The notes under the pieces are model-generated. The model was not told where the DNA came from. It saw only the letters and a list, made by a program, of their open reading frames with translations, and did no database searches. A stretch of 64,000 nucleotides of DNA from contig JBJMVQ010000039.1 in NCBI GenBank assembly GCA_045810625.1, forward strand, positions 99,042-163,041, read 5' to 3'. Source of the stretch: JACQFZ01 sp045810625. GTDB lineage: Bacteria; Pseudomonadota; Gammaproteobacteria; Acidiferrobacterales; Sulfurifustaceae. Shown here piece by piece: positions 9,127 through 17,865 of the stretch (position 1 is its first letter; the number at the start of each line of letters is the position of its first letter). A program made the position numbers and the translations under genes.

Positions 9127-9942
9127 TCAGGTCTGACAGCTCGGGCAGTAGAAGGCGGAGCGCTGACCGAGCCGGGACAACCGGACCGGTGTCCGGCAGG
9201 TGCGGCACGCCTGGCCGTCTCGCCCATAGACCTTGAGCGAGACCTGGAAATAGCCCGGACTCCCGTCGCTGGCCCGGTAGTCCCGTAGAGTCGTTCCACC
9301 GGCCCGAAGGGCGTGTTTTAGCGTGACCCGGATGGCACGGACCAGACGGCCGGCGTCCTCGCGGGAAAGCCGGCCGGCGGGCCGCGTGGGGCGAATACCA
9401 GCCCGGAACAGGGCCTCGTTCGCATAGATGTTGCCAACGCCGGCGACCACGGCTGAATCGAGCAGAACGTCGCGAATCGCCCGGGTCCGGCCGCGGGTCA
9501 TGCGGAACAGGTGGTCGGCATTGAACTCGCTTCCGAAAGGCTCGGGGCCGAGGTTGGCGAGGAGCTTATGGCTCTCCGGGAGCTTGGTCGTCCAGAGGAC
9601 CGACCCGAACCGCCGCGGATCGTGCAGCCGCAGGCATTGGCCGTTGGTGAGCACGATGTCGACGTGGTCGAATTTGGCGGGTGGTTCGTCAGCCTGGGCG
9701 ATGCGCAGCCGGCCGGACATGCCGAGATGCATGATCACGGTGCCGGTGTCGCCGGCGAGCAGAAGATACTTCGCGCGACGGGTGACCGACCGAATGCGCT
9801 GGCCGGGAAGTTCCTGCACCAGCGAAGCCGGGACGCGCCAGCGCAGGCGTCCGTCGCGCACGACCACGCGTGCGACTTTTTGATTCACCAGATGCGGCTC
9901 GATGCCGCGGCGGGTTGTCTCGACTTCGGGAAGCTCTGGCAT
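9127..9942 (-). CDS. mutM: Formamidopyrimidine-DNA glycosylase
   Basis: Base-excision repair glycosylase/AP lyase that removes 8-oxoguanine and formamidopyrimidines. The 271-residue protein begins MPELPEVE, so after Met removal the catalytic Pro and Glu are in place. The helix-two-turn-helix region includes GVGNIYANEALF, and the C-terminus is the zinc finger C-x2-C ... C-x2-C (CRTCRTPV ... YCPSC) with the terminal QT. All key residues are present. It lies nine bases downstream of the DUF4340 gene and may be cotranscribed with the ABC-type operon. Confidence 0.96.
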   Translation of the reverse strand: MPELPEVETTRRGIEPHLVNQKVARVVVRDGRLRWRVPASLVQELPGQRIRSVTRRAKYLLLAGDTGTVIMHLGMSGRLRIAQADEPPAKFDHVDIVLTNGQCLRLHDPRRFGSVLWTTKLPESHKLLANLGPEPFGSEFNADHLFRMTRGRTRAIRDVLLDSAVVAGVGNIYANEALFRAGIRPTRPAGRLSREDAGRLVRAIRVTLKHALRAGGTTLRDYRASDGSPGYFQVSLKVYGRDGQACRTCRTPVRLSRLGQRSAFYCPSCQT

Positions 9943-9951
9943 GAACCGACG

Positions 9952-10872
9952 CTATTTTGTCTCGTCGGGCCGCAGCTCGAACAGGCGCGACGCCGTGTCG
10001 GCCGGGAAGTGGTACTCGAGGCCTTCATCGGCGCGTGCGAGCACCAGCTCGGGCGTGCGTTGCAGCACCGCGATCGTGAGCGTACTGCGCTTTTTGCTCG
10101 CGTCCTCGAACTCGATGGTCACCTGCTCGCGCGCCTTGGCGCCGCTGTACTTTTGCACCTGCAACGCGCGTGCGTGACGCCAATCGTCGACGAAGGCGTT
10201 GATGCGGTCCGACGACAGCGTCTTGATCTCCGGTTGGCGCTGCCACGTCCCGTCCTTTTGCGTGAGCGTGAACCCCGGCAGCTTGAACGCGACCGGCTTG
10301 CGGCCGGGCTCGATCAGTCGCGCGTCGATGAAGTTCGTGACCTTCGCCGCCGCCGGCGCGTAGTAGCCGCTCGACACGAGGTAAACGGCATTTCCGTATT
10401 GCACGTAGCGCGCGTCTTTCAGCGGATGCATTTCGCCGAAGCGGATTTCCGCGCCGTCGAGGCGGAGCCGAAGCGCGGGCGGTGCGAGACCGTAACGCGC
10501 GAGATCGTTGTCCTCGGGTGTGATGCGTGCGTCCACCGGCGCGCTCACGATGCGCAGCAGTCCATCGACGACGAAACTGTCCGCGCGCGCCGCGATCGGC
10601 GCCGCGAGACGCCAGCCGTCGTCCGTGCGCTCGATGATCATGGCCGGCTGATCGGCGCGTTCGATTGAAATGCGCCGGATCGCGTCCGCTTTGAGCTGCG
10701 TCAGTCGCGGCTTGTTGTCTTCAGGCGGGCGGTTCTCGCGATACCAGGCGAGCGCGCCGAGCGCGACGATGAGGAGCAGCAGCGCGAGATTCAGCCACCA
10801 GCGATGCGCGATCGTACGAACCGGGAGAGGCGGTCCGCTCGGCGACGATTTCGGGTCGGGTGTTTCCGTCAT
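9952..10872 (-). CDS. DUF4340 domain protein of the Gld-type ABC operon
   Basis: A 306-residue protein with one N-terminal membrane helix (WWLNLALLLLIVALGALAWY, about residues 26-45) and a long extracytoplasmic part with internally similar beta-rich units (for example DGAEIRFGE and LPGFTLTQKDGTW), characteristic of DUF4340. Start ATG at 10872 overlaps the stop of the GldG-like gene (TGATG), which argues for translational coupling and against an upstream ATG at 10893. DUF4340 proteins regularly accompany GldA/F/G-like ABC exporters, but their role is not settled. Localisation is inferred as inner membrane with a periplasmic domain. Confidence 0.85.
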   Translation of the reverse strand: MTETPDPKSSPSGPPLPVRTIAHRWWLNLALLLLIVALGALAWYRENRPPEDNKPRLTQLKADAIRRISIERADQPAMIIERTDDGWRLAAPIAARADSFVVDGLLRIVSAPVDARITPEDNDLARYGLAPPALRLRLDGAEIRFGEMHPLKDARYVQYGNAVYLVSSGYYAPAAAKVTNFIDARLIEPGRKPVAFKLPGFTLTQKDGTWQRQPEIKTLSSDRINAFVDDWRHARALQVQKYSGAKAREQVTIEFEDASKKRSTLTIAVLQRTPELVLARADEGLEYHFPADTASRLFELRPDETK

Positions 10873-12215
10873 CAGCGTCGGCGCCGGCGCCACCAGATGC
10901 CGACACCGGCACCGACGAGCGCGACCGGGAGCGCGAGCAGGAACGTCGTGCCGATGGCAATCTGGACGTTGGTCGAGAGGCTCATGCCGCGGTCGCGCGC
11001 GGTGCGGACCGGGATGTTGACGTAAGCATCATCCTGCGACAGCCAGTTCGCGACGCTCATGCCAAGCTCGAGATTGCCGCCATTCGCGATGATGCTGTTC
11101 GAGAGAAAATCCCCGTCGCCGATGACGATCACGCGCTGCTCACGATTCTCGATCGTGTGCGTCAGCGCAACGCCGAAGGTGAGCGGACCCGGGATGTCTT
11201 TTCCCTTGTCGAAGCCCACGCGGTTGTCGAGCTTGCCGGTTTCCGACCACGCGTTCGCGCGGGTGTCGAGCAGCACCTGGCTCTTCCAGCCTTCGGGCGG
11301 ACGCACGCTCAAGCCCGCCGTCTGCGGGAACACCGTCGTTTCGGAGAAGTTCCGCACCACCGGGTGCGAGCCATAGCGCGTCTCGACGAGCGCCGTTGGA
11401 TCGCCCGCGAGCAGTTGCGACGCCGGATCGACGATGACACCCGGCTGAAGCTCGAGGCCGATCATCTCGGCCACCGGCTCGAGCCCTTGCAGCGGACCGG
11501 GGTCGGCGAGCCAGAGCACGTTACCGCCCTTCTTCACGTACGCCTCGATCGTTTTCACTTCGCCGGCGAGCAGCCGCGTGCGCGGGCCCGCGATCACGAG
11601 CACGCTCGTGTTCTCGGGAATTTGCGGGTTCTCGCCGAGCGCGAGCGTTCGGGTCTTGAAGCCGCGCTTGCGCAGCTGCGCGGCCCAGGTCGAGAGGTCG
11701 AAGTTCGCCTGCCGGTCGGGGCTGCGCTCGCCGTGGCCGGACAGGAACACGAGCCACCGTTCGCCGCGATGGCCGAGACGCGTGAAGGCGTTCGTCAGGT
11801 TCTCTTCGTTCAGTGCGGTCGGCGGCACCGTCTCGTGCGCCTCGCCGTAAGCGAGCACGAGCTCGCCGTCGAACTGTACGCCGGCCGAGCGCACGCGCTC
11901 GGGCGACTTATCCGGGTCCACCGTTTCGAGCGTCAGGTCGGGTTTGTATTGCTGATAGCGCCCGATCAGCTCGCGAATTTCGGTGCGCGGGCCGCGCTCG
12001 CTGACGTAAGCGTTCACGGTCACCGGCCCTTTCAGCCGCTCGATGGCGGCGACGCTCGCCGGCGAGAGCGAGAAGCTGCGGTTTTGTGTGAGATCGAGCT
12101 GCCAGTGAAACTCGCGGCTCGCCCATTGCAGCAGCCCGATCGCGACGAGGAACAACGCCACGAAGCTCGCGTTCACGAGTCGCAATTGCCATTTCGCGCG
12201 CGGATGGTGGTACAT
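10872..12215 (-). CDS. GldG-like ABC-transporter-associated auxiliary protein
   Basis: A 447-residue protein with an N-terminal membrane helix (VNASFVALFLVAIGLLQWA), a large extracytoplasmic domain typical of the GldG/ABC_transp_aux family (for example the PDKSPERVRSAGVQ and FLSGHGERSPD segments), and a C-terminal helix followed by WWRRRRR. The ATG at 12215 is preferred: it lies one base after the permease stop and has GGGGGG five bases upstream. The family is known from gliding motility in Bacteroidetes and from many non-gliding proteobacteria, where it forms part of an ABC export complex of unknown substrate. It is the third gene of the set. Confidence 0.88.
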   Translation of the reverse strand: MYHHPRAKWQLRLVNASFVALFLVAIGLLQWASREFHWQLDLTQNRSFSLSPASVAAIERLKGPVTVNAYVSERGPRTEIRELIGRYQQYKPDLTLETVDPDKSPERVRSAGVQFDGELVLAYGEAHETVPPTALNEENLTNAFTRLGHRGERWLVFLSGHGERSPDRQANFDLSTWAAQLRKRGFKTRTLALGENPQIPENTSVLVIAGPRTRLLAGEVKTIEAYVKKGGNVLWLADPGPLQGLEPVAEMIGLELQPGVIVDPASQLLAGDPTALVETRYGSHPVVRNFSETTVFPQTAGLSVRPPEGWKSQVLLDTRANAWSETGKLDNRVGFDKGKDIPGPLTFGVALTHTIENREQRVIVIGDGDFLSNSIIANGGNLELGMSVANWLSQDDAYVNIPVRTARDRGMSLSTNVQIAIGTTFLLALPVALVGAGVGIWWRRRRR

Positions 12216-12216
12216 G

Positions 12217-12966
12217 TCAGCCCCCCAACCGGTCGGCATCGAGCCGGCGAATGCTCAGGCCGAGAAACGTGACCACGAACAGCAGATGGTAAACGGCGTC
12301 GCCGCTGTCGAAGACGCCGCGCAGGAACGGTTGATAGTGGTTGAAGATCGACAGGTAGGCGAGCGTGCTTGCGCGCGAATCGCCCTGACCGGTCACGTCG
12401 AGGACCCAGAAGAGCAGCAGCGCCCCGAAGCCGCCGATCGCCGCGACCGTCGGATACTGCGTGAGTGTCGACATGAAGAGACCGACTGCGGCGAACCCGG
12501 CGAGCGCCAATACCAGCCCGAGGACGGCCGAGCCGAGCAGGCCGAAATCGAGCGTGCCGCCCATAAGCAGCGACAGCGGCATGAGCGTCACGAGCAGCGC
12601 CACGACCAGCAGGAACAGCAGCACGCCGAAGTACTTGCCGAGCACGATGTCGGTCATCGACACCGGACTGCTCAAGAGCAGGGCGAGAGTCCGATTGCGG
12701 CGTTCTTCGGCGATGAGACGCATCGTGATCAGCGGGACCACCAGCAGCAGGATGACCGCGGCGCTGTTGAAAAGATCGGGCACGACCAGCTCTGTGATGC
12801 CGGGGGCGTTGTCCATCGCGAGCAGCTGGCCCTGGTAACGCTGCAGCAGCTCCAGACGTCCGAGAAAAAGAAACGCGAGCACCGCCTGGAGCGCCGCGAG
12901 CACGGCCCAGGCGAGCGGGGAGAGGAACAGATTCTTGAATTCGCGCCAGGCGATGGTGAAGATCAT
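12217..12966 (-). CDS. ABC-2 type permease (GldF-like)
   Basis: A 249-residue membrane protein with about six hydrophobic segments, starting MIFTIAWREFKNLFLSPLAW, the usual opening of GldF-like ABC-2 permeases. The start ATG at 12966 overlaps the ATPase stop (ATGA), and the stop is one base before the GldG-like start. A much longer open frame extends upstream but is arginine-rich antisense-like sequence inside the ATPase gene and is not part of this protein. It would form the membrane channel of the exporter with the ATPase at 12963-13928. Confidence 0.9.
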   Translation of the reverse strand: MIFTIAWREFKNLFLSPLAWAVLAALQAVLAFLFLGRLELLQRYQGQLLAMDNAPGITELVVPDLFNSAAVILLLVVPLITMRLIAEERRNRTLALLLSSPVSMTDIVLGKYFGVLLFLLVVALLVTLMPLSLLMGGTLDFGLLGSAVLGLVLALAGFAAVGLFMSTLTQYPTVAAIGGFGALLLFWVLDVTGQGDSRASTLAYLSIFNHYQPFLRGVFDSGDAVYHLLFVVTFLGLSIRRLDADRLGG

Positions 12967-13928
12967 GCCGCTGCCTCCGATGCCGGTGTTTCCGCGGCCG
13001 CCGGTTCGGTCGTCGTCAGCTCGACGAAAATCTGCTCGAGCGACGCGCGCTCGGGCGCGATTTCCTTGAGGCCCCAATTGCGTTCGGTCGCGATGCGAAC
13101 GAGGTGCTCGCTCGGATCTTGTTCCGGATCGTGCAACACGCGTACGCGTCCGCCGTCTTGCATTTCGACACTGCGCACACCGGGCAGGCGTTCGATTTCC
13201 GAGGCGGCCGGCGGATTCCGGAACGCCGCGATCAGCGCCGCCGATTTCAAGTGGCGCGACAGTCCGTCGATGCTGTCGGTCAGCACGAGATTGCCCTTGC
13301 TGATGATCTGCACCCGATCGCAGGTCGCCTGCACTTCGGGAAGAATGTGCGTCGAGAGGATGACGCCGTGATCTTTGCCGAGCTCGCGAATGAGCGTGCG
13401 GATCTCGCGGATCTGGATCGGATCGAGACCGATCGTCGGTTCGTCGAGAATCACGAGCGGCGGCAGATGAATGATCGCCTGCGCGATACCGACGCGCTGC
13501 TGATATCCCTTCGACAGATTGCCGATCAGGCGACGCCCGACGTCGGCCAGGCCGCACTTCGCCTTCGCCGTTTCGCGGGCGTCGATGCGCCGTGCGCGCG
13601 GGATGCGATGAAGCGCTGCGCAGTAGTCGAGATACTCGTCAACGGTGAGGTCGCGGTATACCGGCGGTTGTTCGGGCAGATAACCGAGCGCCGCTTTGGC
13701 CGCTTTCGGTTCGTCGAGCAGATCGTGCCCCGCAATGCGGACCGTTCCGCCGCTCGGTGCCAGATTCCCGGAAAGAACCTGCATGGTGGTCGTCTTGCCC
13801 GCGCCGTTCGGCCCGAGAAAACCGAGAATCTCGCCCTGACGCAGTGTGAAACTGACCTCGTTCACGGCTTTGAGGTTGCCGTAGTAGCGTGAAAGGTTCT
13901 GGACTTCGGCCAGGATTGTTTCCGTCAT
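12963..13928 (-). CDS. ABC transporter ATP-binding protein (GldA-like)
   Basis: A 321-residue ATPase with Walker A GPNGAGKTT, the signature LSKGYQQRVG, Walker B LVILDEPTIGLDP and the H-loop STHILPE. A C-terminal extension of roughly 90 residues after the nucleotide-binding domain ends in an Ala/Glu-rich tail. Start MTETILAEVQ at 13928 is chosen over an ATG at 13973. First gene of a tightly packed four-gene unit (ATPase, permease, GldG-like, DUF4340) with mutM after it. The promoter would lie in the 474-base gap to the divergent reductase gene. Confidence 0.92.
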   Translation of the reverse strand: MTETILAEVQNLSRYYGNLKAVNEVSFTLRQGEILGFLGPNGAGKTTTMQVLSGNLAPSGGTVRIAGHDLLDEPKAAKAALGYLPEQPPVYRDLTVDEYLDYCAALHRIPRARRIDARETAKAKCGLADVGRRLIGNLSKGYQQRVGIAQAIIHLPPLVILDEPTIGLDPIQIREIRTLIRELGKDHGVILSTHILPEVQATCDRVQIISKGNLVLTDSIDGLSRHLKSAALIAAFRNPPAASEIERLPGVRSVEMQDGGRVRVLHDPEQDPSEHLVRIATERNWGLKEIAPERASLEQIFVELTTTEPAAAETPASEAAA

Positions 13929-14402
13929 CGGCTGATTTATGCAGAAAAACGAGGGTTTACGCCACGCGCGCATTTAAGGCGGCGCGGGCGTCAATGTCAA
14001 TCCTAACAGGACGCTTCCCGCTCCTCCCGAACATGTCGGTTCGCTTCATCGACGCCGCGTCGCGTGCGCGCACTCGCGTGCGGCGCTCGAAAGCCTCGCG
14101 CCGTCTCGCATCGCAGGCGCGCACGCAACGGGCGAACACTAAGAAGTCGATAGACGGCACACCAAAGAAGACAAAACCCTTTCGCATCGCGTCCGGGAAT
14201 TCCCGCGAGTGTTGCGGGCGATTTTTGAGAGACCGGCACGTTACCGACTTGCGGCGGATTCAGCGGATGAGTATCCGCTCTCGCAATGAGACGCTGATCT
14301 TTCACGTTCATTTCACAATGACCCCACGGTCCGTAAGCTCGAAAGTTTTTCCACTGATGAAATTGGGTAATAATCCGATCCATTCACCACGTTACGCACT
14401 CC
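13929..14402. other. Divergent intergenic gap; no gene recognised
   Basis: Separates the ABC operon (minus) from the reductase gene (plus) and should carry both promoters. Around 14366-14372 a TAATAAT looks like a -10 for the reductase, but no good -35 is at the right distance. A basic open frame crosses 14030-14300 without start signals; I do not call it a gene. Confidence 0.4.
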
Positions 14403-15464
14403 ATGAACGCAAAGGTCTATCACGTCCGCATCGAGCCCAGTGGCCGGGAGTTTACGGTCGAGGAAGGGGAAACAGTACTTGCAGGAGCGCTGCGGCAGGG
14501 GTTGGTCCTGCCGTACAGTTGTCGGAGCGGAACCTGCGGAACATGCAAGGGGAAGATCGCCGCCGGCGAAGTTGACTACGGTGTCTATGAGGAGAAAGCG
14601 CTGAGCGCCGCGGAGCGCGCGGCGGGTCAGGCGCTCTTCTGCCAAGCGAAGCCGAGAACCGATCTCGTCATCAACGCCCGCGAAGTAGTCGCGCCGGCGG
14701 ACATCGAGATCAAGACGCTGCCCTGTCGCGTCGTGAAGTTGGAGCGTTTGGCGCACGACGTGATGATGGTGCACCTGAAGCTCCCGCAAACCGAACGCTT
14801 CCGCTTCCTCGCGGGGCAGTACATCGACATTCTGCTGCGCGACGGCAGCCGCCGCAGCTTCTCGCTCGCGAATCCGCCGCAGCGCAGCGACGTGCTCGAG
14901 ATACATATCCGGCGCGTGCCGGACGGCAAGTTCACGAACTACGTTTTCACCGATCTCAAGGAAAAAGATTTGCTTCGCTTTCGCGGTCCGCTCGGGACGT
15001 TTTTCCTCCGCGCCGGCGATGCAGCGACGGAACCGGCGGCACCCGGTTCCTCCAGCCGTCCGGCGCTGCTCGTTGCGGGCGGCACCGGTTTTGCGCCGAT
15101 CAAGTCGATGGTTGAAGACGCGATCGCGCGCGGCATCAGCCGTCCTATGCATTTCTACTGGGGTGCGCGCGCGCGCCGGGACCTGTACATGCACGAGCTT
15201 GCGCTCGGCTGGCAGCAGGCGCATTCGTGGTTCCGCTACACGCCGGTGTTATCCGAGGCGGGTTCCGAGGATGCCTGGGACGGCCGCAAAGGCTGGGTCC
15301 ACGATGCCGTCATCGCCGATCACGCGGACATGCGCGACGTTGAAGTTTACGCGAGCGGTCCGCCGCCGATGATCGAGGCGATTCGAACGACGTTTACGGC
15401 GCGCGGGCTGGCAGCCGACCGCCTCTTTTACGACTCGTTCGAGTTTGCACACGCGACGCCGTAG
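14403..15464 (+). CDS. 2Fe-2S ferredoxin / NAD(P)H-flavin reductase (CDP-6-deoxyglucoseen-reductase-like)
   Basis: A 353-residue electron-transfer protein. Residues about 1-95 form a plant-type ferredoxin with the cluster motif C-R-S-G-T-C-G-T-C (39-47) and the fourth cysteine in LFCQ (about 77). Residues about 105-350 are a ferredoxin-NADP reductase module: flavin motif RRSFSLANPP, NAD(P) motif VAGGTGFAPIKSM, and the C-terminal VYASGPPPMIEA and FYDSFEF. The domain order (ferredoxin first) is that of CDP-6-deoxy-delta-3,4-glucoseen reductase relatives (AscD) and some oxygenase reductases. No sugar or oxygenase genes are nearby, so the electron acceptor is unknown. ATG start; monocistronic by position. 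Confidence 0.9.
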   Translation: MNAKVYHVRIEPSGREFTVEEGETVLAGALRQGLVLPYSCRSGTCGTCKGKIAAGEVDYGVYEEKALSAAERAAGQALFCQAKPRTDLVINAREVVAPADIEIKTLPCRVVKLERLAHDVMMVHLKLPQTERFRFLAGQYIDILLRDGSRRSFSLANPPQRSDVLEIHIRRVPDGKFTNYVFTDLKEKDLLRFRGPLGTFFLRAGDAATEPAAPGSSSRPALLVAGGTGFAPIKSMVEDAIARGISRPMHFYWGARARRDLYMHELALGWQQAHSWFRYTPVLSEAGSEDAWDGRKGWVHDAVIADHADMRDVEVYASGPPPMIEAIRTTFTARGLAADRLFYDSFEFAHATP

Positions 15465-15496
15465 CCGGCGCCGCGGATCGCGTCGTACGGCCGGGG

Positions 15497-15524
15497 TTGA
15501 ATCCGCTGAATTGAATCCGTTGAG
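15497..15524. repeat. Two tandem 14-base units between convergent genes
   Basis: ttgaatccgctgaa is followed directly by ttgaatccgttgag. It sits between the reductase stop and the convergent hemY stop. No T-rich hairpin terminator is visible there. Confidence 0.5.
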
Positions 15525-15527
15525 TTG

Positions 15528-16775
15528 TCAGTGAATCGCGCGCTGACGGCTGAGCGCGATTGCACTCGGCCGACGGATCGGCACGAGGCGGGCCTCCTCC
15601 GTTCGGATTTCGGTCACGCGACGGTAACAAGCAAGCGCACGCTCCGTTTCGCCGAGGCGCTCGAGCAAACCTCCGAGCTCGGCGTACGCCTCGATCGGGC
15701 CGTGCAGATTCACGCAGCGCTCGAGGTAGCCGATCGCTTTCTGATCGAGCTTCGCGCGCATGGCGAGCCGCCCGAGCGCGAGGAGCAGAGTCGGATTCGC
15801 CGGATGCAGCCCGAGCCAGGACTCGGCCGTCTCGAGCTGCTCGGCCGCGCCTTCCCCGCCGGTTCGACCGTAGAGATCGACCAGCGCGTCATCCCACTCT
15901 TTCTCCAGCGACTCGCGTAGCAGCCGCTCGGCCGTGGTGATTTGCTTTTGCTCGATCAAGTGCCGTGCATAGATGGCGATGAAGGCCGGGTGGTTGCGCA
16001 AATGCTTCGGCACCGCGTTCCACGCTTTTTGCAACGGTTCGAGCGATCCGGTCGGCAGCGTCAGCACGAGCAGCTCGCGGTGCGCGCGCAGCTCGAGCGC
16101 GTCGATCTCGCGCACGGTCATCGCCTGCTGCAGCCGCAGCTGGGGGATCAGCTCGACCAGATTGGTCCAGTCGCGCAGCTCGAGATAAAGCTGCGCGAGC
16201 AGACGCAGCACGTTCTTGTGTTTCGGCGCGACGCGCCGAAGCTCGCTAAGCGTCGCGAGCGCCTGCTCGGACTGATGCGCCAGGTACTGCAGACTCGCCT
16301 GCGTCATGCCGATCGCGAGGTGATGATCGGGCGCGGCGCGGTGCGCCGCGGCGAGATACTCGTCGCGCTTCTCGAGATTCCCCTGTCCCTGACTCACGCA
16401 GGCGGCGGCGAGGTAACCGAGTACGGGTGTTTCGGCGTCGCGCATGCCGGCGAGCAGGCTCGCCTCGGCCTCCACCCAGTTCGCTTCGGCGAGCTTGACC
16501 AAGCCGTCCACCAACGCTTCCCGGCTGCGCTGGTGGTTGCGCTTCAGACGCCAGCGCGTGACATCGCGCGGGATGCGTAGCAGCCGCACGATCAGATAAG
16601 CCGCGAGTAGAAACGCGATCACCCCGAGCAGCGTGGCGATGACGAACACCGGGATCGACATCTCGATGCTCCACGGCATACGAGCGATCAAGACGTAACC
16701 CGGGTCCTTTAGCGCGGCGAGCGTGAGGAAGATCGCCGCAAACAGCACTCCGATGACGACGAGGACGAATCTCAT
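15528..16775 (-). CDS. hemY: HemY protein (haem-operon TPR membrane protein)
   Basis: A 415-residue inner-membrane protein. Two N-terminal hydrophobic helices (about 1-20 and 41-66, spanning VLVVIGVLFAAIFLTL and FVIATLLGVIAFLLAAYLIVRL) form the HemY_N domain; the rest is helical tetratricopeptide-like sequence (for example AYAELGGLLERLGETERALACYRR near the C-terminus). It is the gammaproteobacterial HemY, distinct from protoporphyrinogen oxidase of the same name, and its exact task in haem synthesis is unclear. Its ATG overlaps the hemX stop (ATGA). Last gene of the hemCDXY run. Confidence 0.92.
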   Translation of the reverse strand: MRFVLVVIGVLFAAIFLTLAALKDPGYVLIARMPWSIEMSIPVFVIATLLGVIAFLLAAYLIVRLLRIPRDVTRWRLKRNHQRSREALVDGLVKLAEANWVEAEASLLAGMRDAETPVLGYLAAACVSQGQGNLEKRDEYLAAAHRAAPDHHLAIGMTQASLQYLAHQSEQALATLSELRRVAPKHKNVLRLLAQLYLELRDWTNLVELIPQLRLQQAMTVREIDALELRAHRELLVLTLPTGSLEPLQKAWNAVPKHLRNHPAFIAIYARHLIEQKQITTAERLLRESLEKEWDDALVDLYGRTGGEGAAEQLETAESWLGLHPANPTLLLALGRLAMRAKLDQKAIGYLERCVNLHGPIEAYAELGGLLERLGETERALACYRRVTEIRTEEARLVPIRRPSAIALSRQRAIH

Positions 16776-17803
16776 GAGTTCGGGGCTCGACCGAGAGCTT
16801 TGTGCAGCATTTCGAGCGACGGAGTGATGTCCGGCAGCTCGCCCATGACCGGAATAGCACGCAGCCGTTCCAGCTCGGCTTGTGTCGTGGTGACGGTCGG
16901 CGCATCGCGATCGAAGTAGTCAGCGATCCAGCGCGTCGCCGTCTTCAGGTTCTGCTGATAGGTCGGCGCGTTCCCTTGCAGCACGGCGTGCTGCGCCCCG
17001 TAGAGCATGAGCCGCAAGTTCTCGCGCGCGTAGTACTGTTGCTCGGGCGGCAGCGGCGGGCGCATCGTGTCGTAGCGGCGCACGCGGACCAGGCTCAGCA
17101 AGTCCTTCCAAAGGCTTGCTCCGCTATCGCGTCCGGCCTCGGCCACTTGCGTTGCCGCTTTTTGCTCGGCGGTCATCCGCAAATCCGGCGCCAGCGGAAG
17201 CTGATCGATGCCGTCCGCGAGCGTCGCGAGCCGCAACGAAATGCCGTCCACATCGGTCCGTTGGAGCGACTCGAGCACGCCGATTTCGCGCGCGATTTCT
17301 TTCCGTATCGGCAGAAGGCCCGGCCGGGCGAGCAGCTCGAGCTGGCGGTCGGCGGCGCGCAGCGCCGCGAGGGCGGAGGTCACGTCGCGCGCCAGCTGCA
17401 GCCGGCGATTGGCGATCGAGAGCAGTTGTTCGGTTTCACCGAGCATCCACTGCGCCTGGTTGCGGCCGAGATCGCTCTGCATCTTGTCGACCGCGGTTTT
17501 CAACGTGTTCTGCGTTTCCCGAAGCAGATCGAGCTGGCTCTTGGCATCGTCGAGCGCCACCTTGAGCTCGCGATTGCTGTTTTCGACGTTGCTCAGCGCG
17601 CGCGGCACATCCATACGCATCAGCTCCGGGCGTGTGTAGATCAACGCGTACCAGAGATAACCGGTGACGAGCAGCGCCAGAACCGAAAGTATCAACGCGA
17701 GGCCGCCGGACACGCGGCCGCTGCGACCGGAACCATTGCGCCAACGGCGATCGCGTGAGGTCGGGACTACGTCGGCGGTGAGATCGTCGTCTGAATCCAT
17801 CAT
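16772..17803 (-). CDS. hemX: HemX family protein (haem-operon membrane protein)
   Basis: A 343-residue bitopic membrane protein: short acidic N-terminus, one helix GGLALILSVLALLVTGYLWYALIY (about 33-56), then a coiled-coil segment with SNRELKVALDDAKSQLDLLRE and a helical C-terminal domain. It is annotated in many genomes as uroporphyrinogen-III C-methyltransferase because of the operon name, but it lacks the SAM-binding methyltransferase motifs, so a scaffolding role with HemY is more likely (inference). It lies between hemD (62 bases upstream) and hemY (4-base overlap). Confidence 0.9.
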   Translation of the reverse strand: MMDSDDDLTADVVPTSRDRRWRNGSGRSGRVSGGLALILSVLALLVTGYLWYALIYTRPELMRMDVPRALSNVENSNRELKVALDDAKSQLDLLRETQNTLKTAVDKMQSDLGRNQAQWMLGETEQLLSIANRRLQLARDVTSALAALRAADRQLELLARPGLLPIRKEIAREIGVLESLQRTDVDGISLRLATLADGIDQLPLAPDLRMTAEQKAATQVAEAGRDSGASLWKDLLSLVRVRRYDTMRPPLPPEQQYYARENLRLMLYGAQHAVLQGNAPTYQQNLKTATRWIADYFDRDAPTVTTTQAELERLRAIPVMGELPDITPSLEMLHKALGRAPNS

Positions 17804-17865
17804 CTTCTCGACAGGCGGGTAAAGGCTGCTCCGGAATGCCTACGAAATTGCGGCGGGCACGCGAA

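Noticed and set aside
12217..13557. Long 446-codon frame for the permease
   Set aside because: The part before 12966 is out-of-frame sequence of the ATPase gene; the real start overlaps the ATPase stop.
13889..14575. Basic, histone-like frame in the ABC/reductase gap
   Set aside because: No ribosome site, overlaps the ferredoxin gene out of frame, low-complexity.
16772..17803. Annotation of hemX as uroporphyrinogen-III methyltransferase
   Set aside because: No SAM-methyltransferase motifs; it is a bitopic coiled-coil protein.
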